64,000 nt of DNA from Emydura subglobosa (GCA_007922225.1 ML680037.1:3206876-3270875), one strand, 5' to 3'. Shown: positions 26,503-39,355, counted from the first letter of the stretch. Numbers and translations are program-made. The notes: generated from the sequence alone by a model not told the origin.

Positions 26503-27069
26503 TTGAACGAAGATCTTCAAAAAATAATTGACACTTTCTCTGAGGCCTACAACCAACTTGGCCTGAAACTTATCAAGAAAACTAAATTTCTCCACCAACA
26601 GGCTCCAAATCACCAGGATTCTGCTCCTGTAATTCAGAGTAATAAAGAGACCCTGAAGAAGGTCGAGCACTTCCTTTACCTTGGCAGTATCTGTCACAGA
26701 AAGCTGACAATGACGAGAAAATTCAACACCGCCTTCAATGCACTAGTGCAGCTTTTGGACACGAGAAAACGAGTCTTCGAAGATTGTAAGATCAAGAATC
26801 AAACCAAGCTTCTCATGTACCAGGCCATTGTTATTCCTGCTCTTTTGTACTGTGCCAAAACCTGGGTCACATACAGTAGACACCTCAAGGTTCTTGAAAG
26901 ATACCATCAACAGTACCTCCAAAAGATATTCCAATCAGGTGGGATGACTGATGCACCAACATCAGTGTTTTGTCCCAAGCCAAAACCTCCAGCACTGAAG
27001 CTATGGTCATTCACCACCAACTCCGTTGGGCTTGTCATGTTCTTCGAATGCCAGAAAGCTGACTCCTGA
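26503..27069 (+). pseudogene. C-terminal region of the non-LTR retrotransposon ORF2
   Basis: The longest open frame in the element (about 188 codons) begins just after the YADN box. It has the thumb-region wording HFLYLGSICHRKL, LLMYQAIVIPALLYCAKTWV and YHQQYLQKI, typical of this family downstream of the polymerase palm. The frame is then lost, but the match continues to about 27425 with the zinc-finger-like tail. The internal Met is not a real start. Confidence 0.8.
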
Positions 27070-27535
27070 AGCAGGTCATGTTCTCACAACTGAACCATGG
27101 CCAACTGTCAAAGGGTGGGCAAAAAAAGCACATAAAAAACACCCTCAAAGCCAACATGAAGAAGTGCAATATTGACATAAACTGATGGGAAACCCAAGTC
27201 CTTGATTGACCAAAATGAAAGAGGACTTTGTGACAAGGATACCAGTATTTTGAGATCCAACAGAGACAACAGGAAACAGAGAAATGGGAAAGGAGGAAAG
27301 AATATGCCACAGCCCGATTTAACAATCCAGATCCTCCCCTTCCATTGGGAAATGTCTGCCACAGCTATGACAAGGTCTGTGGATCCTGGATAGGTCTCAG
27401 TAGTCACTTGCAGATCTACCAGCAATAACTGGCTATCATTTTATTGGAAGATAATCATCCTTGAACTCTGAGGGATCACCATTGATATCGTCAGATATTA
27501 CCATGTTTCTCTGGTTTTGTTGGATAAGCTGAAGA

Positions 27536-28036
27536 TTAATTGGGGACAGCTGAACTAGCCCCAGTTGCTATAATTTTGGAAGCTGAAAAGGAGAAGTTAG
27601 AGTTACAAGGATGATAAAGAAAGGAGAGAATCACTGCTGGAAAAATCCAGGAAAACCTAAGGAAAAACCTCCAGAAAGTGGGACTTTCTAAGACACTGTT
27701 TCTAAAACGTATTTGATCATGCTCCCATTCTTTGTGTCTGTAGTAGTTTATGCTACCAGCCCTCCTGACACACAAGTACCTATACCGACATATGTAGTAG
27801 CGACGCTTCACTTGAATCAGCTTCAGCTTTTTTGTTTTTCCTTCTGTTGCACGAATGAGCCAACCATCCATTGCAATAAAAGCAAAACTGCGATTGTGGT
27901 CCATGCTTACAATTAAATGCGCATACCACATCATAGTAAATGGATTAATGTACAAATGGCACTGACTTTGTATAATGCTAAGCAAGCTTAACAGAAATCC
28001 AACAAAATGCACAGTGCCATCTAGAGAAAAATGCAC
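27536..28036 (-). other. Unassigned 166-codon open frame
   Basis: A single uninterrupted minus-strand frame lies in AT-rich intron, directly after the non-LTR element. It is rich in aromatic and basic residues (for example MDHNRSFAFIAMDGWL and KRRYYICRYRYLCVRR). I do not recognise a domain. No splice sites, promoter or codon-use argument supports a cellular gene. It may be part of an unrecognised repeat or chance. Confidence 0.25.
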
Positions 28037-30379
28037 ATCACCATTTGAGGACCTGATATATTTGGAGGAATCAGCTTTGCTATTTATTCACTGCTTTGGT
28101 AAAACATCCATAGTAAATTCCATCCCTCCCAAAGCTTCTTACATCTCCCCAGGATACAGTCCACACATCCCCCAGTTTGAGAACCTCTGATCTAAGCTGT
28201 ACAATGCAGCTCTGTAGAGGCAAACACTTCTGCAGAAGAACCTTTGTGACAAGCTTCCGTGCGACTCTCCACCTGCATTGCAGTTTTAGTATATCAGATC
28301 CCCAACACACAAACTTGAAAGATTCTAATATTTTAAAGCCACAAATCTGTCTCTAACAAAGAGTTACTACAGCAGTGGCCACAACTTTTGAGAACAAATT
28401 TTATCACCTGCATTTTAATTATGGTAACCAGGCTTCAGAGTCAAAATATTAGTTTTACATTATCACGGTGTTTAATACATATGCTTACCTTAAATGGGGC
28501 AGGAATTACCTAAGTTTTATTTTTATATTTGTAAAATACACCTTATCACCAAGTGTGTGTACTTAGCTGAAAAATCAAGTACAGGGTTCACTGACCAAGA
28601 TAAGCCTTCAAGTGACTGCCTAAACCCCAATCCAAAGAAACAAAATATAAGATAGCATTTCCCAATACAGCCACCTGAGGCAAACCTTTCAAAGAGAGGA
28701 GCCTTAAAGCAAAAGTAAAATGTTTGGTAGCTTCCTCTAAGTCTATTATTGCATTAAGATTTGGTACAACTAGCTATCTCTATCGAAACAAAGCCCAAAA
28801 ACAGAGTCTTCAGATATTGCAGGTGAAGACAGAGTGGCACTACATACTCAATTTTTCTTTTTTGTTAACATTAATGTATGAATATTTGAAACAACGAACT
28901 ACATCTTTCCCAAAAACTCCATTAGTCTGAAGCTACTGAAATATTCCATTTCTCACTTAAAGTATAAAAAAATGAAGTCCAATATATACCTTTATAAAAA
29001 TTTGTGATAAATCAGCATATTGACAAAATAATAGCTGAGGATGCTTTACAATGGATGGATGTGATCAATAAGGCTAAATGTAAAAAAAATGTAAAAAAAA
29101 GAAGTGTCTATCTTCACATATGAAACATTACGCCAATCAATATGCAAGGTTTACGTTCAGTTCAGTGGTTTTTAATATATAAACTGCCCAAGGCAAGAAA
29201 ATATCCGCTTTTGACCCAATAATCCTGCTGTCCCATGAGATGAAAGAAGTTATTTTTAATTACTATTAATATTCAACATGAAGGGAGATAGTTTTCCTTA
29301 TTGAAATTGCTAAGAAGCTCCACTATTATGACAAATTTTATCTTGGCTTCTAGTGAAGTCTATGAATGTCACCCTTGGGCAGAAAACAAGATTCTTTTGC
29401 TGAAATCATTTCTGAATGTCAACTGCATTTTTGTTTAAAAACAGACATTTTATATATGTTTATAAAAGCATATTGCTAAACAAAAGGAGTCAGAAGAAAA
29501 ATATTTTAGTTATAGGAAAGTTGTGTATTTTTAAATATTTATTTAGATTAAGTAATAATAAAGATACACCTATAAGACCACTATGTATCCTGACAGTTAT
29601 TTAATCTTACAGTAGTATAATACACAGACCAGCATTGAAAATCAAACTTCCTACAGGAACAAATTAACTCAACTGCCGGTGAATCCATTACAAAAAACTT
29701 TTCACCAACACAATTTCAGGGAATATATTCTCAATAGTCTCCAAGAACTTTACCAAATAAATGGCTATTATAAGTATTTACTACTAAGCAAGGGCTATCT
29801 TAGAGTTTTATTGGGTCTATTTGTAACCTCATAGCTTTCTAAAACATTCTGCTTTGTAGTTGAACTTAATACTTTGTTTCAGCCCTAATGTAATTTTTGG
29901 TGGAAAGTCTCAGTGAGATCTGTTCCCCCATTCTTGATCTATAGAAGAGAATGGGGGTGAACACTTCTCACCATGAAAAGGAGACTTTTTATAAATGTAT
30001 AACTTAAAAATGGACTGATCTTGAGATAAACACACACTTAGGCGGAACATGTAGTTATCCGGGCTTCTTATTAACAGTTCCTACATACCATTTGATGGGA
30101 GTTTCTCCTCTAAAAGTTCCAGTGGAAGAGCAAGCCAAGCACTGGCAAAAGGAACAGGAAGTTAGGGCACATTTACATTACAATTATATTCACGTCAACT
30201 GTATCAAGTTGTAGCATCAATGGTACTTTGCTCATATTCCAATATAGGTTAAAGCTTTGAACATGCCCAATGTATACTATAAATTGTAACAGATTTGCTG
30301 ACTTGGCTGTAACTGGTACAAGTGGAACCTTAGGGTAAATACAAAGGAAAAAGACTTACATTAAAATTGGCTAATCTTA

Positions 30380-30840
30380 ATAAAGGACTTGCCACACTGG
30401 ATTAGACCATGTTCCATATAGTCCAGGATTCCATCTCTGAAAGATGCTTCAGAGGAAGACAAAAAAAAACAAACCCTGTAGTGGGCTGTTAGAGAATAAT
30501 GCTCATAGTAGAAAAAAAAATTTCTCGCACCCGTGTCATTTAGGGTTTAATTTATGCCCTGAAGCACAAGAGTTTGTCTGTTCCAACCCAACACCACATC
30601 TTTATCATCCTCAGGTTTCAGCGTTGTTACTCAACACCCACATTGCATGTCTAAATCAATGAGTTCTGTGTTATTACTACTTTACTTTATTCTCTGATTA
30701 TTAAGTGAATCTTTCCCCCACATTTTACTCAATTAATATTTGCACATACTAATTTCTAACTGAACAGAAGAGGCAGACCTGGATAGGCCGAATGGGCATT
30801 AGTTCCTATATTTCTTATTTTAGTTACTTCCTTGGAAAAA
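30380..30840 (-). mobile_element. CR1/L3-type LINE 3' region, antisense, diverged
   Basis: The plus strand reads GCCACACTGGATTAGACCATG, then TAGTCCAGGATTCCATCTCTG and AGATGCTTCAGAGGAAGAC. These are the antisense 3' segments of CR1 ('tggatcagaccagtggtccatctagtccag'). It is interrupted by A-rich runs and is old. Confidence 0.65.
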
Positions 30841-33275
30841 TACTGAAGTGGTTTAAATGAGCGTATGACAGTCTTAAAAAGCAAGCACTAGACTAGACCT
30901 GTTGTATTTCAGGTTTTCATTTTCTTTTCTTTTTAAAAATCACATCATGAAATAGAAGTCTTCACTTCCAATGTAAATTGTCTTGAGGATACAAGTAATC
31001 TATTATTCCCTGGAGCATCATGATTTCTAATTAGCATTGCATCTGCAAGGGAGCTAACAGTAATAGCTCAGTTTATTCTTACTAAATCTTTCATTTGCCT
31101 TTCTTTCTGCTAAAGGCACATGGTCAACTGCCTCTCTTCTCTACCAGGAAATTATTTTTGTGCTTAATAAACAGTTCTACCCCATTTCTAATCCAGATTG
31201 ACATATTGGAGCTACTACCTGAAGCCCTAACCCCACAGGATTCTGTGGCTGACTTTCAGTCTGCAGGTACATTTTCCTTTCTGCACAGTGCTAATCTTCT
31301 GCTGCTTTGAGATTTGCATTAACCTGGCAGGCAACAGGAAGCACAAGGGTTTGTAGCCTGTTTGCAAGTGGATGCAAGTTGTGAGCTATCCCAGGGGAAA
31401 GTAGCATGAAACTGACAGGCACCATAAGAGCCCATGAAGTTTGGCTTCAGAACCATCAATCAAGAATATTTTACTGGTAGTATTCCCAGAAGCTTTATAA
31501 TGAGCCACAAAGTGCAAAGACAAAACAGAAAACACTGAACATGGAATGGTGGAGAAAGAACAAGGGATGCAACTCACCTTTCAGTGAGGACACTTTAACC
31601 CTTAATTGGTATAGAAACACCCAAGAATGTTGCTGAACATTTTCATAATTAAGATTTATTGAATACTGCCAGTCTTTATTTGATGAGTAACCACAACTAC
31701 TATTAGCACTATCGGGGATTTTTTTGTACTATCAAGGTGTCTTTATGATTTGATTTGTTCATAGGCCTACAGGAAAAATCACTTTTAAAGGTTTTTACTG
31801 AAAAAAATGTAACAGCAATTTCTAATAACTACAACAATCTGAAAATAAGTTTTTTTTTTACTATTCATATTTTTGTATACCAGTTATAGATATACAACAA
31901 TATAAACACAGCTACTAAAAAAAACCCATCTACAATAGTTACAATCATTAATTTAGGACAACTGCCAACACAAATTAATTTAGATTATTTGTATTTTGTT
32001 TTCTTATTTAAACCTGGTATTTCTACCAGTATATTTCCTAATTATTGTGAGAGCTGACATATCTATTTGGGCTAAATTGTTCTGTAACTGTTGCACTGGA
32101 TAGAGCGATATGTTAAATAAGGATCGCTTTTCATTTTTAAATTTGTTTTTTTAATTTTGATTACTAAATTCAAACAGTTTAATGTTGTTTTTTTTTTAAA
32201 TGAAGTCTTGTGGGCAGAGTCTGACACAGATGCAGGTCCAACTGGAGTACCTGAAAACCTTTGCCAAATGCAGTGCAAAACAAGCCACCTGCTCCCCCTA
32301 ACAGGCAGGAAAAGAACATGTCTGCTCCACCTTACAGAAGTAACCAGAACAGTGGTGGAATTAAAAACAAAAACAAAAAAAGGAACCAGATGGGGCTCAG
32401 ACTTTTTCTAGTTGCAGGAACAACAGTCTCATTTAGCCCTCCAAAATACCAACTTACGCAAAACAAAACCCAGAAAGCTATTTGAAAAAGACTATCTTGA
32501 TCCCTACAAAAATTTGTCTCACCAATAAGGAAGAAAGGGGAGTCATTTTGAGAAGCTGTCATCTTTAGCTAAAACTTTTCAGTAATGAGCAACCGTTAGA
32601 CCCACATACGTTCTTAGCTCAAAGAAACAAAAAAACTTCAGAAGAACTATCCCGACTTAAAGTCACTTATCAAAGAGAACTCTTTGCTGGAAAACACATT
32701 GAGAACTCCAAAATCAAGTCAAGATTTCAAATAATCAGTATTTATTAAATTCCAGATTATATTGATTCTGCATCCCAAACCATAGCAACTCTTATCCTTT
32801 AGTGTCTAGAACTAGATATGGCAAGTGATCTTACACAGAGGGAAAAGAATTGGATTGTTATCATGACTGATATATGTGACAAGAAGAAAATCATGAAAAA
32901 AGCTATCTAGATATCTAAATGGCCTCCATTACTATAGCGTACTACACTTTTCCTTTGATTCATTAAACAGTGAGTTAATCCAGTTTCATCCACCCTTCTA
33001 GAAATATTTCCTAATTAATTATTTCAATCTTCTGGATTTTGTTTTGGTAGTTATAACTAGATTGTCATGAGGTTTTTCTTTAGCTAGAACAAAGTACAGC
33101 TATACATTTTTACTTACTACTACATTTTAAAAATATCTTTCTTCAGAAAAACAAGGTGAGGTCAGTTCTACTGGAATGCCTTCTAAAATGCAATAACATT
33201 TTTTTTAACTTGTACTTGAAATTTATTTTGTTTATTATTCATTTGGATCCACACAAATCCGACTTTAGACTCACC

Positions 33276-33296
33276 AAAAAAAAAAAAAAAAAAAAA
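33276..33296. repeat. Poly(A) tract
   Basis: 21 consecutive A. It could be the tail of a retroposed sequence on the plus strand, but nothing recognisable precedes it. Confidence 0.9.
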
Positions 33297-33559
33297 GTGT
33301 AGGTGGTTTGTTATTAAATAACATCTAAAGAAGAGTCAAGAACTACTGTCTCTAGAATTAATGGACTATAGAAAAAATGGCTTGTCACTTTCCATTGACG
33401 TTCGCTGTATGAAGGAGATTAGTTATATACATGTATTAGTGAAGCCAGGCCTCAACTTTTGCTTTCTCGCTTCGGTATTTGATAATGTAGCCATAACCAT
33501 CTCTTTCAGGAAAAGAAATTAATGAACTGGATTTTTAAATTTAATTCCGAAGTCATCAC

Positions 33560-34374
33560 CCTTTTAATTTCAAAGAGGAACAGAGACTGGATTACATCCC
33601 ACCAATCTGGTGTTCAAATCAAGTACTTTCTGAAAACATCCACTCAATGTGCAGCGGCAGTCAAAACAGCTAACAGAATGTTGGGAACCATTAGGAAAGA
33701 GAGAGATAATACAGAAAATATAGCATTGCCTCTTTATAAATCCATGGTACGGCCACATCTTGAATGCTGTGTGCAGATCTGTTCACCCCATCTCAAAAAA
33801 GAAATATTGGAATTGGAAAAGGTATAGAAAAAAGCAACAAAAATTATTAGGGGGTATGGAAAAGCTTTCATAGGAGGAGAGATTATGAAGACTGGCACTT
33901 TTCAGCTTTGAAAAGAGAAAGGGGGACATGATAGAGGTCTATAAAATCATGATTGGTGTGGAGAAAGTAAATTAAGAAGTGTTATTTACTCCTTCTCATA
34001 ACACAAGTAGGTCACCAAATGAAATTAGTAGGCAGCAGGTTTAAAGCGAACAGAAGGAAGTATTTCTTCATACAACACACAGTCAACCTGTGGAACTCCT
34101 TGCCAAAGGATGTTGTGAAGGCTAACACTATAATGGGGTTCAAAAAAAGAACTAGATAAGTTCATGGAGGATAGGTCCATCAATGGCTATTAGCCAGGAT
34201 AGGCAGGGATTGCTGTTTGCCAGAGGCTGGGAATGACCAATGGGATGGATCACTTGATGATTATCTGTTCTATTCATTCCCTGTGAAGCACTTGGCACTG
34301 GCCACTGTTGGAAGACCGGATACAGGGCTGGATGGACTACTGGTCTGACCCATACGGACATTCTTATGTTCTTA
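33560..34374 (+). mobile_element. CR1 LINE, 5'-truncated
   Basis: It begins in the end of the reverse transcriptase frame (FLKTSTQCAAAVKTANRMLG, LYKSMVRPHLECCVQICSPH) and continues out of frame through the CR1 3' region. It ends GGTCTGACCCATACGGACATTCTTATGTTC. It is the sense version of the antisense copy at 53686-53905. Confidence 0.88.
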
Positions 34375-35029
34375 ACTGATAAGTATCTATGGATGTCTAT
34401 TTTCTGTAGCTTCCAAATTCCTGAAAGGATTACTCTACATATTCTAGTTTTCATTTTATACATCCAAACTTCTGTAGTGGCCATAGGATTTTAATCAAAC
34501 TAAATATGAGTCCAGAAGCTACCTTTTATCTTTAAATAGGTTGTTTTCCTGCAATGAAGTTTTGAGAGAGGAACCTGTCTAGTGTGCTCTAATGGATTTA
34601 TTAAAAGAATAAGCAAGCAAACATGAAGCTAAGTAAATATGTCACTAACTAATTTACTTCTAATTTCCCTAAACTAATCATATATAACACAATGCAATGA
34701 TCAAATTAAGGATACACTTTCAATTAAAACAGTAGATCAGTGGTTCAATATATCTGACTCACCAATTACTACAGTAAGTAATTACATCAATTTATAAGGA
34801 TAACAAGAATTACTACAATACTTGACAGGAAAGTTAAGAAAAAATACCTCTCTTTTAATCTAATCAATAGGGTTAAGAGTCTAAAAGCAGAAGCTGACTC
34901 TCCCCTTTGTCTTAAAAGAAGTACAACTCTTAGAATGATTTCTTTACAGCTTCTCACTCTGGTATTCTCTACCTTAAGTTTCTCTAACATATAACCTATG
35001 TTGGACTATTTACTTCTGATATGTGTATA

Positions 35030-35290
35030 GTACAATCATTCCAGCGCTGCAGTTGTGCCACTGTAGTGTAGATGCTTCATACATTGATAGAAAGCTTTTT
35101 CTGTTGATGCAGGGAATTTACTTCTCCAAAAAGTGGTAGCTAGGTCAAGGGAAGAATTCTTCAGTCAAACTAGCCACTTCTACACAGCGGTCTAAGTCAA
35201 CTTCACTATGTCATACAGGGAGTGAAATTTTTCACAGCCCTCAGTGATATAGCTAAGTGGACTTAATTTTTTGTGTGTAGACCTGGCCTC
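35030..35290. mobile_element. MITE remnant with 'GTGTAGACC' terminus
   Basis: CCACTGTAGTGTAGATGC near 35055, GTAGCTAGGTCAAGGGAAG near 35138 and the end TTGTGTGTAGACCTGGCC near 35270 follow the layout of an abundant nonautonomous DNA transposon seen elsewhere in the window (13925-14250). The left end is decayed. Confidence 0.55.
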
Positions 35291-35512
35291 AGTTTATTCC
35301 CCTTCCCACACTAAGATCTTAGCTACGCTCCAAAGTTCGGTCAAGGCAAGTTTCATTGGCGTATTGCCACTGACTTTTGTATATCATTCAGGTGCATGCA
35401 CACTTGGCTGCTTGTGTCGGTGCTGCACGTACCCACGAGTGGTTGCATCAATGGAAAATGCAGTGTACCAGGGGTAGGTAGCCCAGTGTGCTTTGCACTG
35501 CCATCTAGCTGA

Positions 35513-35728
35513 ATGCCTTATGAGACATCTTCGCAGTACTTTATTAGTTACCAGCATTTCATCAAGAAATGTTGTGTAATCCATGGTATCTGTAAGGCAA
35601 AGGAGGAAAGGCTATTGGCAGGGGGGAGAGGTAAGGCGGACCAGCTGTCTTCTACATTTGAACAGCCAGATACAAAGAATCAGCCATGGAGCTATATGGC
35701 TGAGGGAGGTCTTAAAAGACTATTTTAA
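35513..35728 (+). pseudogene. PIF/Harbinger transposase C-terminal remnant
   Basis: The plus frame contains CCVIHGICKAKEERLLAGG followed by TFEQPDTKN. This resembles the C-terminal CC(V/I)xHN(I/V)C segment and tail of the PIF/Harbinger transposase, also found on the minus strand at 49753-50010 (ACCIVHNVCYAKREKF). Upstream catalytic sequence is absent. Called from similarity to that copy. Confidence 0.5.
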
Positions 35729-35877
35729 CCATCATTCATAGTGGTGCGATGCTTTTGAGAACTAGTTTGTCATGTGTACGAAGCTTAAATTTGGGTGATT
35801 ATTGACTCTAGTTATGAATTCTGTAATGCAATTATAATGCTTGGGATCAACTAATAAATGTACTCTGAGTTTTCAAA

Positions 35878-36610
35878 AAAGAATGGCTACTCTCATTCCT
35901 GTTCATCTTCAAGAGGTGTTGCATATGTCTGTTACACTGTGTGTGTGCGCACCAGTGTCACACGGTTTTCTATCGGTACAGATGGACATGCCTTCAACCT
36001 GGTGCCCTCGTGCTCCTAGCAAAGGGGCTAAAAGGCAGAGCCACACCTTCAGCTCCTTCATACCAGACCCTTAGATGAGAGAATCCAATGCACAGGAAAG
36101 GAAGATGGGTCACGTAATGGATATACACAACACACCTCAAAGAACAAGTTACATAGGTCAACATTCTTTCTTTCAGTGATTGCATATGTCCATTACACTA
36201 GAAGACTCCCAGACAGTTTCCAATGGAGGTGAGACCAGGAGTCTCATCAGAAGAGGGACTGCAGAACTGCTTTTCCTATGTTAGTATCTTCCCTTGATGA
36301 AGCAGTAATTGCATAACATCTAGCAAAGTTAGGGAATGAGGACTATGTTGCTGCTCTGCAAATGTCCATAATCATGGCATTACCCACAAATACTATGGAT
36401 GTTGAGTGTGCTCTAGTTGCATGAAGACACAGCTTTTCTGGAGGAGTGACACCCTTAGTACTGCAGTCTCCTGCAGCACAGATGACAACACAGCTGGTGA
36501 TTCACTTGAACAGTTGTGCTGTTACCAGATGCCCCCTCATTCAGTCTGCGTGGGAGATGAATACTTGGTCCATCCCGAAAAGCTTGCAATCTACACTGAC
36601 TACAAAAACA
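35878..36610 (-). mobile_element. Second DIRS-like fragment with tyrosine recombinase remnant
   Basis: On the minus strand (about 36426-36303) the frame reads LHATRAHSTSIVF, then MIMDICRAAT, a stop codon, SSFPNFARCYAIT. Aligned by eye with 4544-4846, the HxxR box and terminal Tyr are kept while the Trp of WSS has become TAG. The stretch GCATATGTC(T/C)(G/A)TTACACT occurs in direct orientation near 35921 and 36183. No other DIRS domain is preserved. Confidence 0.6.
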
Positions 36611-37751
36611 CCTAGGAATTAAAGCAGATGGGAGTGGGGGAGGGAGAGAAGCCAATATGCCACTCCCTTAAACAAGAGTATCACAGCTATTAACCCCTGC
36701 AACACATCCTCCACCCTAAAAAGCAACTCTGCATTAAATGCCCATTAAATGCCCTCCCTTCTCAAAAACATCCCTTTCATAACTACCCTCCCCTCCCCCA
36801 CACACACACATATCCCCAGCCAAACCTTGCTGATAATATGCAAGTTCTATCCTAATGAGAGGTGTGTGACACATCACATCTCTGTAGAGGTCCCTTGCTG
36901 CCTCTTCTGTTTCTTCTTCTGCTGCTACTTATGAGTCTATTGTGTTTGTCACCTACCCTCCTCCCCCTTCATGTGATCTGGGAGTTTGTAAGGGTCCTGC
37001 AAAGAAGGGGGACAGCATGCCCAAAAATATTTTGATTAGCTGGAATCTTCTGGAACAGCACCAGTTAGAGAAGAACTGAATGGATACTGGTTGATTGAAA
37101 TACAAGAGATACTTCATAACCGAGATAGCATTCCGTAAGTAGTGAGATATTAATAATGGGAACATAATAAATTATGCAGTTAGGAAAAATCAAAATGACT
37201 TGTAAATAAATGTTTTTACCAGACATGAACAGAGGAAAACTGTTAAAGCTAAATGCAAGTTTTGTACTTCTGAATATGTGACATATGTAGATAGAATGGA
37301 AAAAACACGTTAAATTCGTGCGGTGTATATCCAGTTATTGTCAAGAACAGATTACTGCAGTCAAACGCCAAGAAAGGGAAAACTAGTCTGCATCAAAATT
37401 TGTTTTCTGCTGTGCATTCTCCTTCTACTTTGTCTTCAGATTCATCAACAAAAAGCATAGATGAAGATAGCAATATGAGCGACAATGAAAGTGAAGTTAA
37501 CTCCATTTCTTCATCTTCTAATAAGAATTTTGCAACTCTATCTGCTTTAGCAACCAAAATTCGTACTCTTGGAAAGTCTTCAGACATTCATCAAATCGGT
37601 ATTAGGTTCTGGACAAAATGTCCCATGACCAGAAAATTATGTTGGCCATATGTTTGCTAGAGGTATTTATGTCACTAATACAACATTTCATATAGTCTAA
37701 AATCCTTACATGTTGGAACTTTTTCATAAAATGTGCCCAATTTACAAAGTA

Positions 37752-37935
37752 CAGTACACCCTTGCTATAACAAACCCCTGAGATCCAAGCCATTTGTTCG
37801 GTATGGCTGGAGTTCATTACAGCGAGAGGATGGGGGATAGCTCCTCCGGTCCCAGGGCTGGAGCTGACAGTGCTCCTCCAGACCCCGGGGCACTGGCAGG
37901 AGGAAGTGTTCCTCCAAACCCATATTGTATTGAAT
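37752..37935. mobile_element. pogo/Tigger-like Tc1-mariner fragment
   Basis: Immediately after a TA (37750-37751) the sequence CAGTACACCCTTGCTATAAC begins, wording typical of pogo-group termini. A subterminal inverted pair follows (CTTGCTATAACAAACCCC against GGAGTTCATTACAGCGAG). It breaks the hAT transposase frame. The right end is lost or masked by the LTR-like block that follows. Confidence 0.6.
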
Positions 37936-37943
37936 AATTTTAG

Positions 37944-38707
37944 TGAGGAACCTACAGGCCTGTATCCTGTAGGATTAGCTAGAGCAAGTTAGCATGAGTG
38001 CTTGTAACCTTTGGCATAGATAAATGGCCTAAGGGTTACCCTTTTAGACTTTGGGGAACTGAATGTGTTTACAAGAATTTGGGACATACCGATAACTACA
38101 AGGTACACTACAAGAATATGGATGTAACGGTCTAGGCCAAAGGTAATGGGAGAGTGAGATAATTGGTATTAATATGTATGGATATGCTATTAATATATAT
38201 AAATTGGCTAGCCTATAAAGTAAGATTTACGTGGGTGAGGAAATGAGATTGGGGCATGGAAGGTTGGGCACTGACATGAATATTCAGGATAGTATCAAGA
38301 CCCTATAAGAAGGCAAACCACCATGTGGAGACAGCCTTTTACTTTTTGAGCTTTTTAGAACTTTAGTTCCTCTTTGTTTTAGCTATCAGTTATCAGTTTA
38401 GTTTTTTCAGAATAACTAAGCTACTCCACATCAACCCTTCTCTCCACCATCTCGGCATTGAGGAACCTGGATCACTGGAATGCCAGTCTTTTGTCTCTTA
38501 TCAGGTCACCAAGGAAGAGTGAGAGTATGCTAGTTAAGTAGCTTTGTAAGGAATGTTACCACATGTACCCCTAGAATTATGTTATTTTTTCTTGATTCTG
38601 TGGTTTGGAGCTTTGATAACTTTTTCCTTTATTTTAATAAAAATCTCTAAAGCCTGGCGTTGTTCTCAGTTTGAATGTCCTTACCGCACACCCTGAAGGT
38701 CCTTACA
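37944..38707 (+). mobile_element. Probable solo LTR (old endogenous retroelement)
   Basis: A 764-bp non-coding block runs from TGAGGAACCTAC to CCTTACA. It has a TATA-like ATATATAAATTGG at about 38196, a polyadenylation signal AATAAA at 38636-38641 and a T-rich stretch before it, the layout of a retroviral-type LTR. It sits inside the hAT relic next to the pogo-like piece. I could not find a convincing target duplication, so limits are uncertain. No internal genes are present. Confidence 0.45.
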
Positions 38708-39115
38708 AGTTATTGAACTCTTTACATTCTCTAATTCTGTAACCTGATTTTGGAACAAGAACCTGAGTATCTTCTCATCAGATCATTGACAAGCCTATAA
38801 TAAATCAGCCCTCTAAAAATCAGGTTAACAGTACCAAATAGGAAACGGCTTGCAGGAAGTCTTTGGAATGCCAAAGCAGGTGATGTGAAAAAGAGTTGGT
38901 GTTCTCCTTACACAAGCTTCTCATGTCTCTCTAGTGTCTGTGAATACTGATCCATCCATCAAAGAAAATGTCATCAACTTAATTGTAACAACTCCACAGC
39001 CAGTGTTTTACTAATTCCAGTGCACAACTGAGCAATATATTGTTGACCATTTTAAAATTAACCAGTGAATTGGGGCCACAGAAGGTTATTTAGGTTGTGA
39101 CCAACATGGGCTAAT

Positions 39116-39355
39116 ATGAAAGCTGTTTGGGCTAAGTTGATGAGTATCCACTTTTTGTGTTATGGATGTGTTGCCCATACGATTCAGCTTTTCACTATTG
39201 ATGTTGAACATCTGATAGCTTTATTACATGTGTCCAATGTGAAAAGCATTATCAAGTTTTTAAAAAACAAACAAGCACCAGCAGCCATTTTTCAGAGTCA
39301 CTTAGTACAACACTCAATTTTATCCACACTGAGCAAGCCTTACAGTACTCAATAG
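39116..39355 (+). pseudogene. hAT transposase catalytic-region fragment
   Basis: An 80-codon frame with MKAVWAKL, then FLCYGCVAHTIQLFTIDVEH and VKSIIKFLKNKQAPAAIF. The order matches the conserved 'DNAANMK-AW ... GC-AH-LNL' and 'F---H-P-A' segments of hAT transposases. Stops on both sides show decay. Confidence 0.7.

Larger units (their letters stand above)
23632..27495 (+). mobile_element. Non-LTR retrotransposon with APE endonuclease, RT and zinc-finger-like tail (decayed)
   Basis: A nearly full-length LINE on the plus strand, broken by many frameshifts and stops. In order: an untranslated leader (from about 23632); an endonuclease start near 24309 reading like TW(H)VQTLMDN, then ELRRHDIDIAAL-type sequence near 24385; reverse transcriptase motifs RHNKASGPDGIPAEVFK (25724 on), NPMKAFDSINHEALW (26120 on) and GVKQG (26293 on); then LQYADNCALYT (26472 on). 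It ends with a long C-terminal region (26503-27069) and a C2H2-like tail near 27355-27425 (CHSYDKVCGSWIGLSSHL). The clade is not assigned with confidence; it is neither CR1 nor L1. Confidence 0.85.

Noticed and set aside
26149..26697. Several minus-strand open frames of about 90 codons
   Set aside because: They are antisense to the reverse transcriptase of the non-LTR element, whose plus-strand motifs are clear.
37944..38707. Claim of a complete provirus around the LTR-like block
   Set aside because: There is only one LTR-like unit, no internal gag/pol/env sequence, and flanks that belong to other elements.
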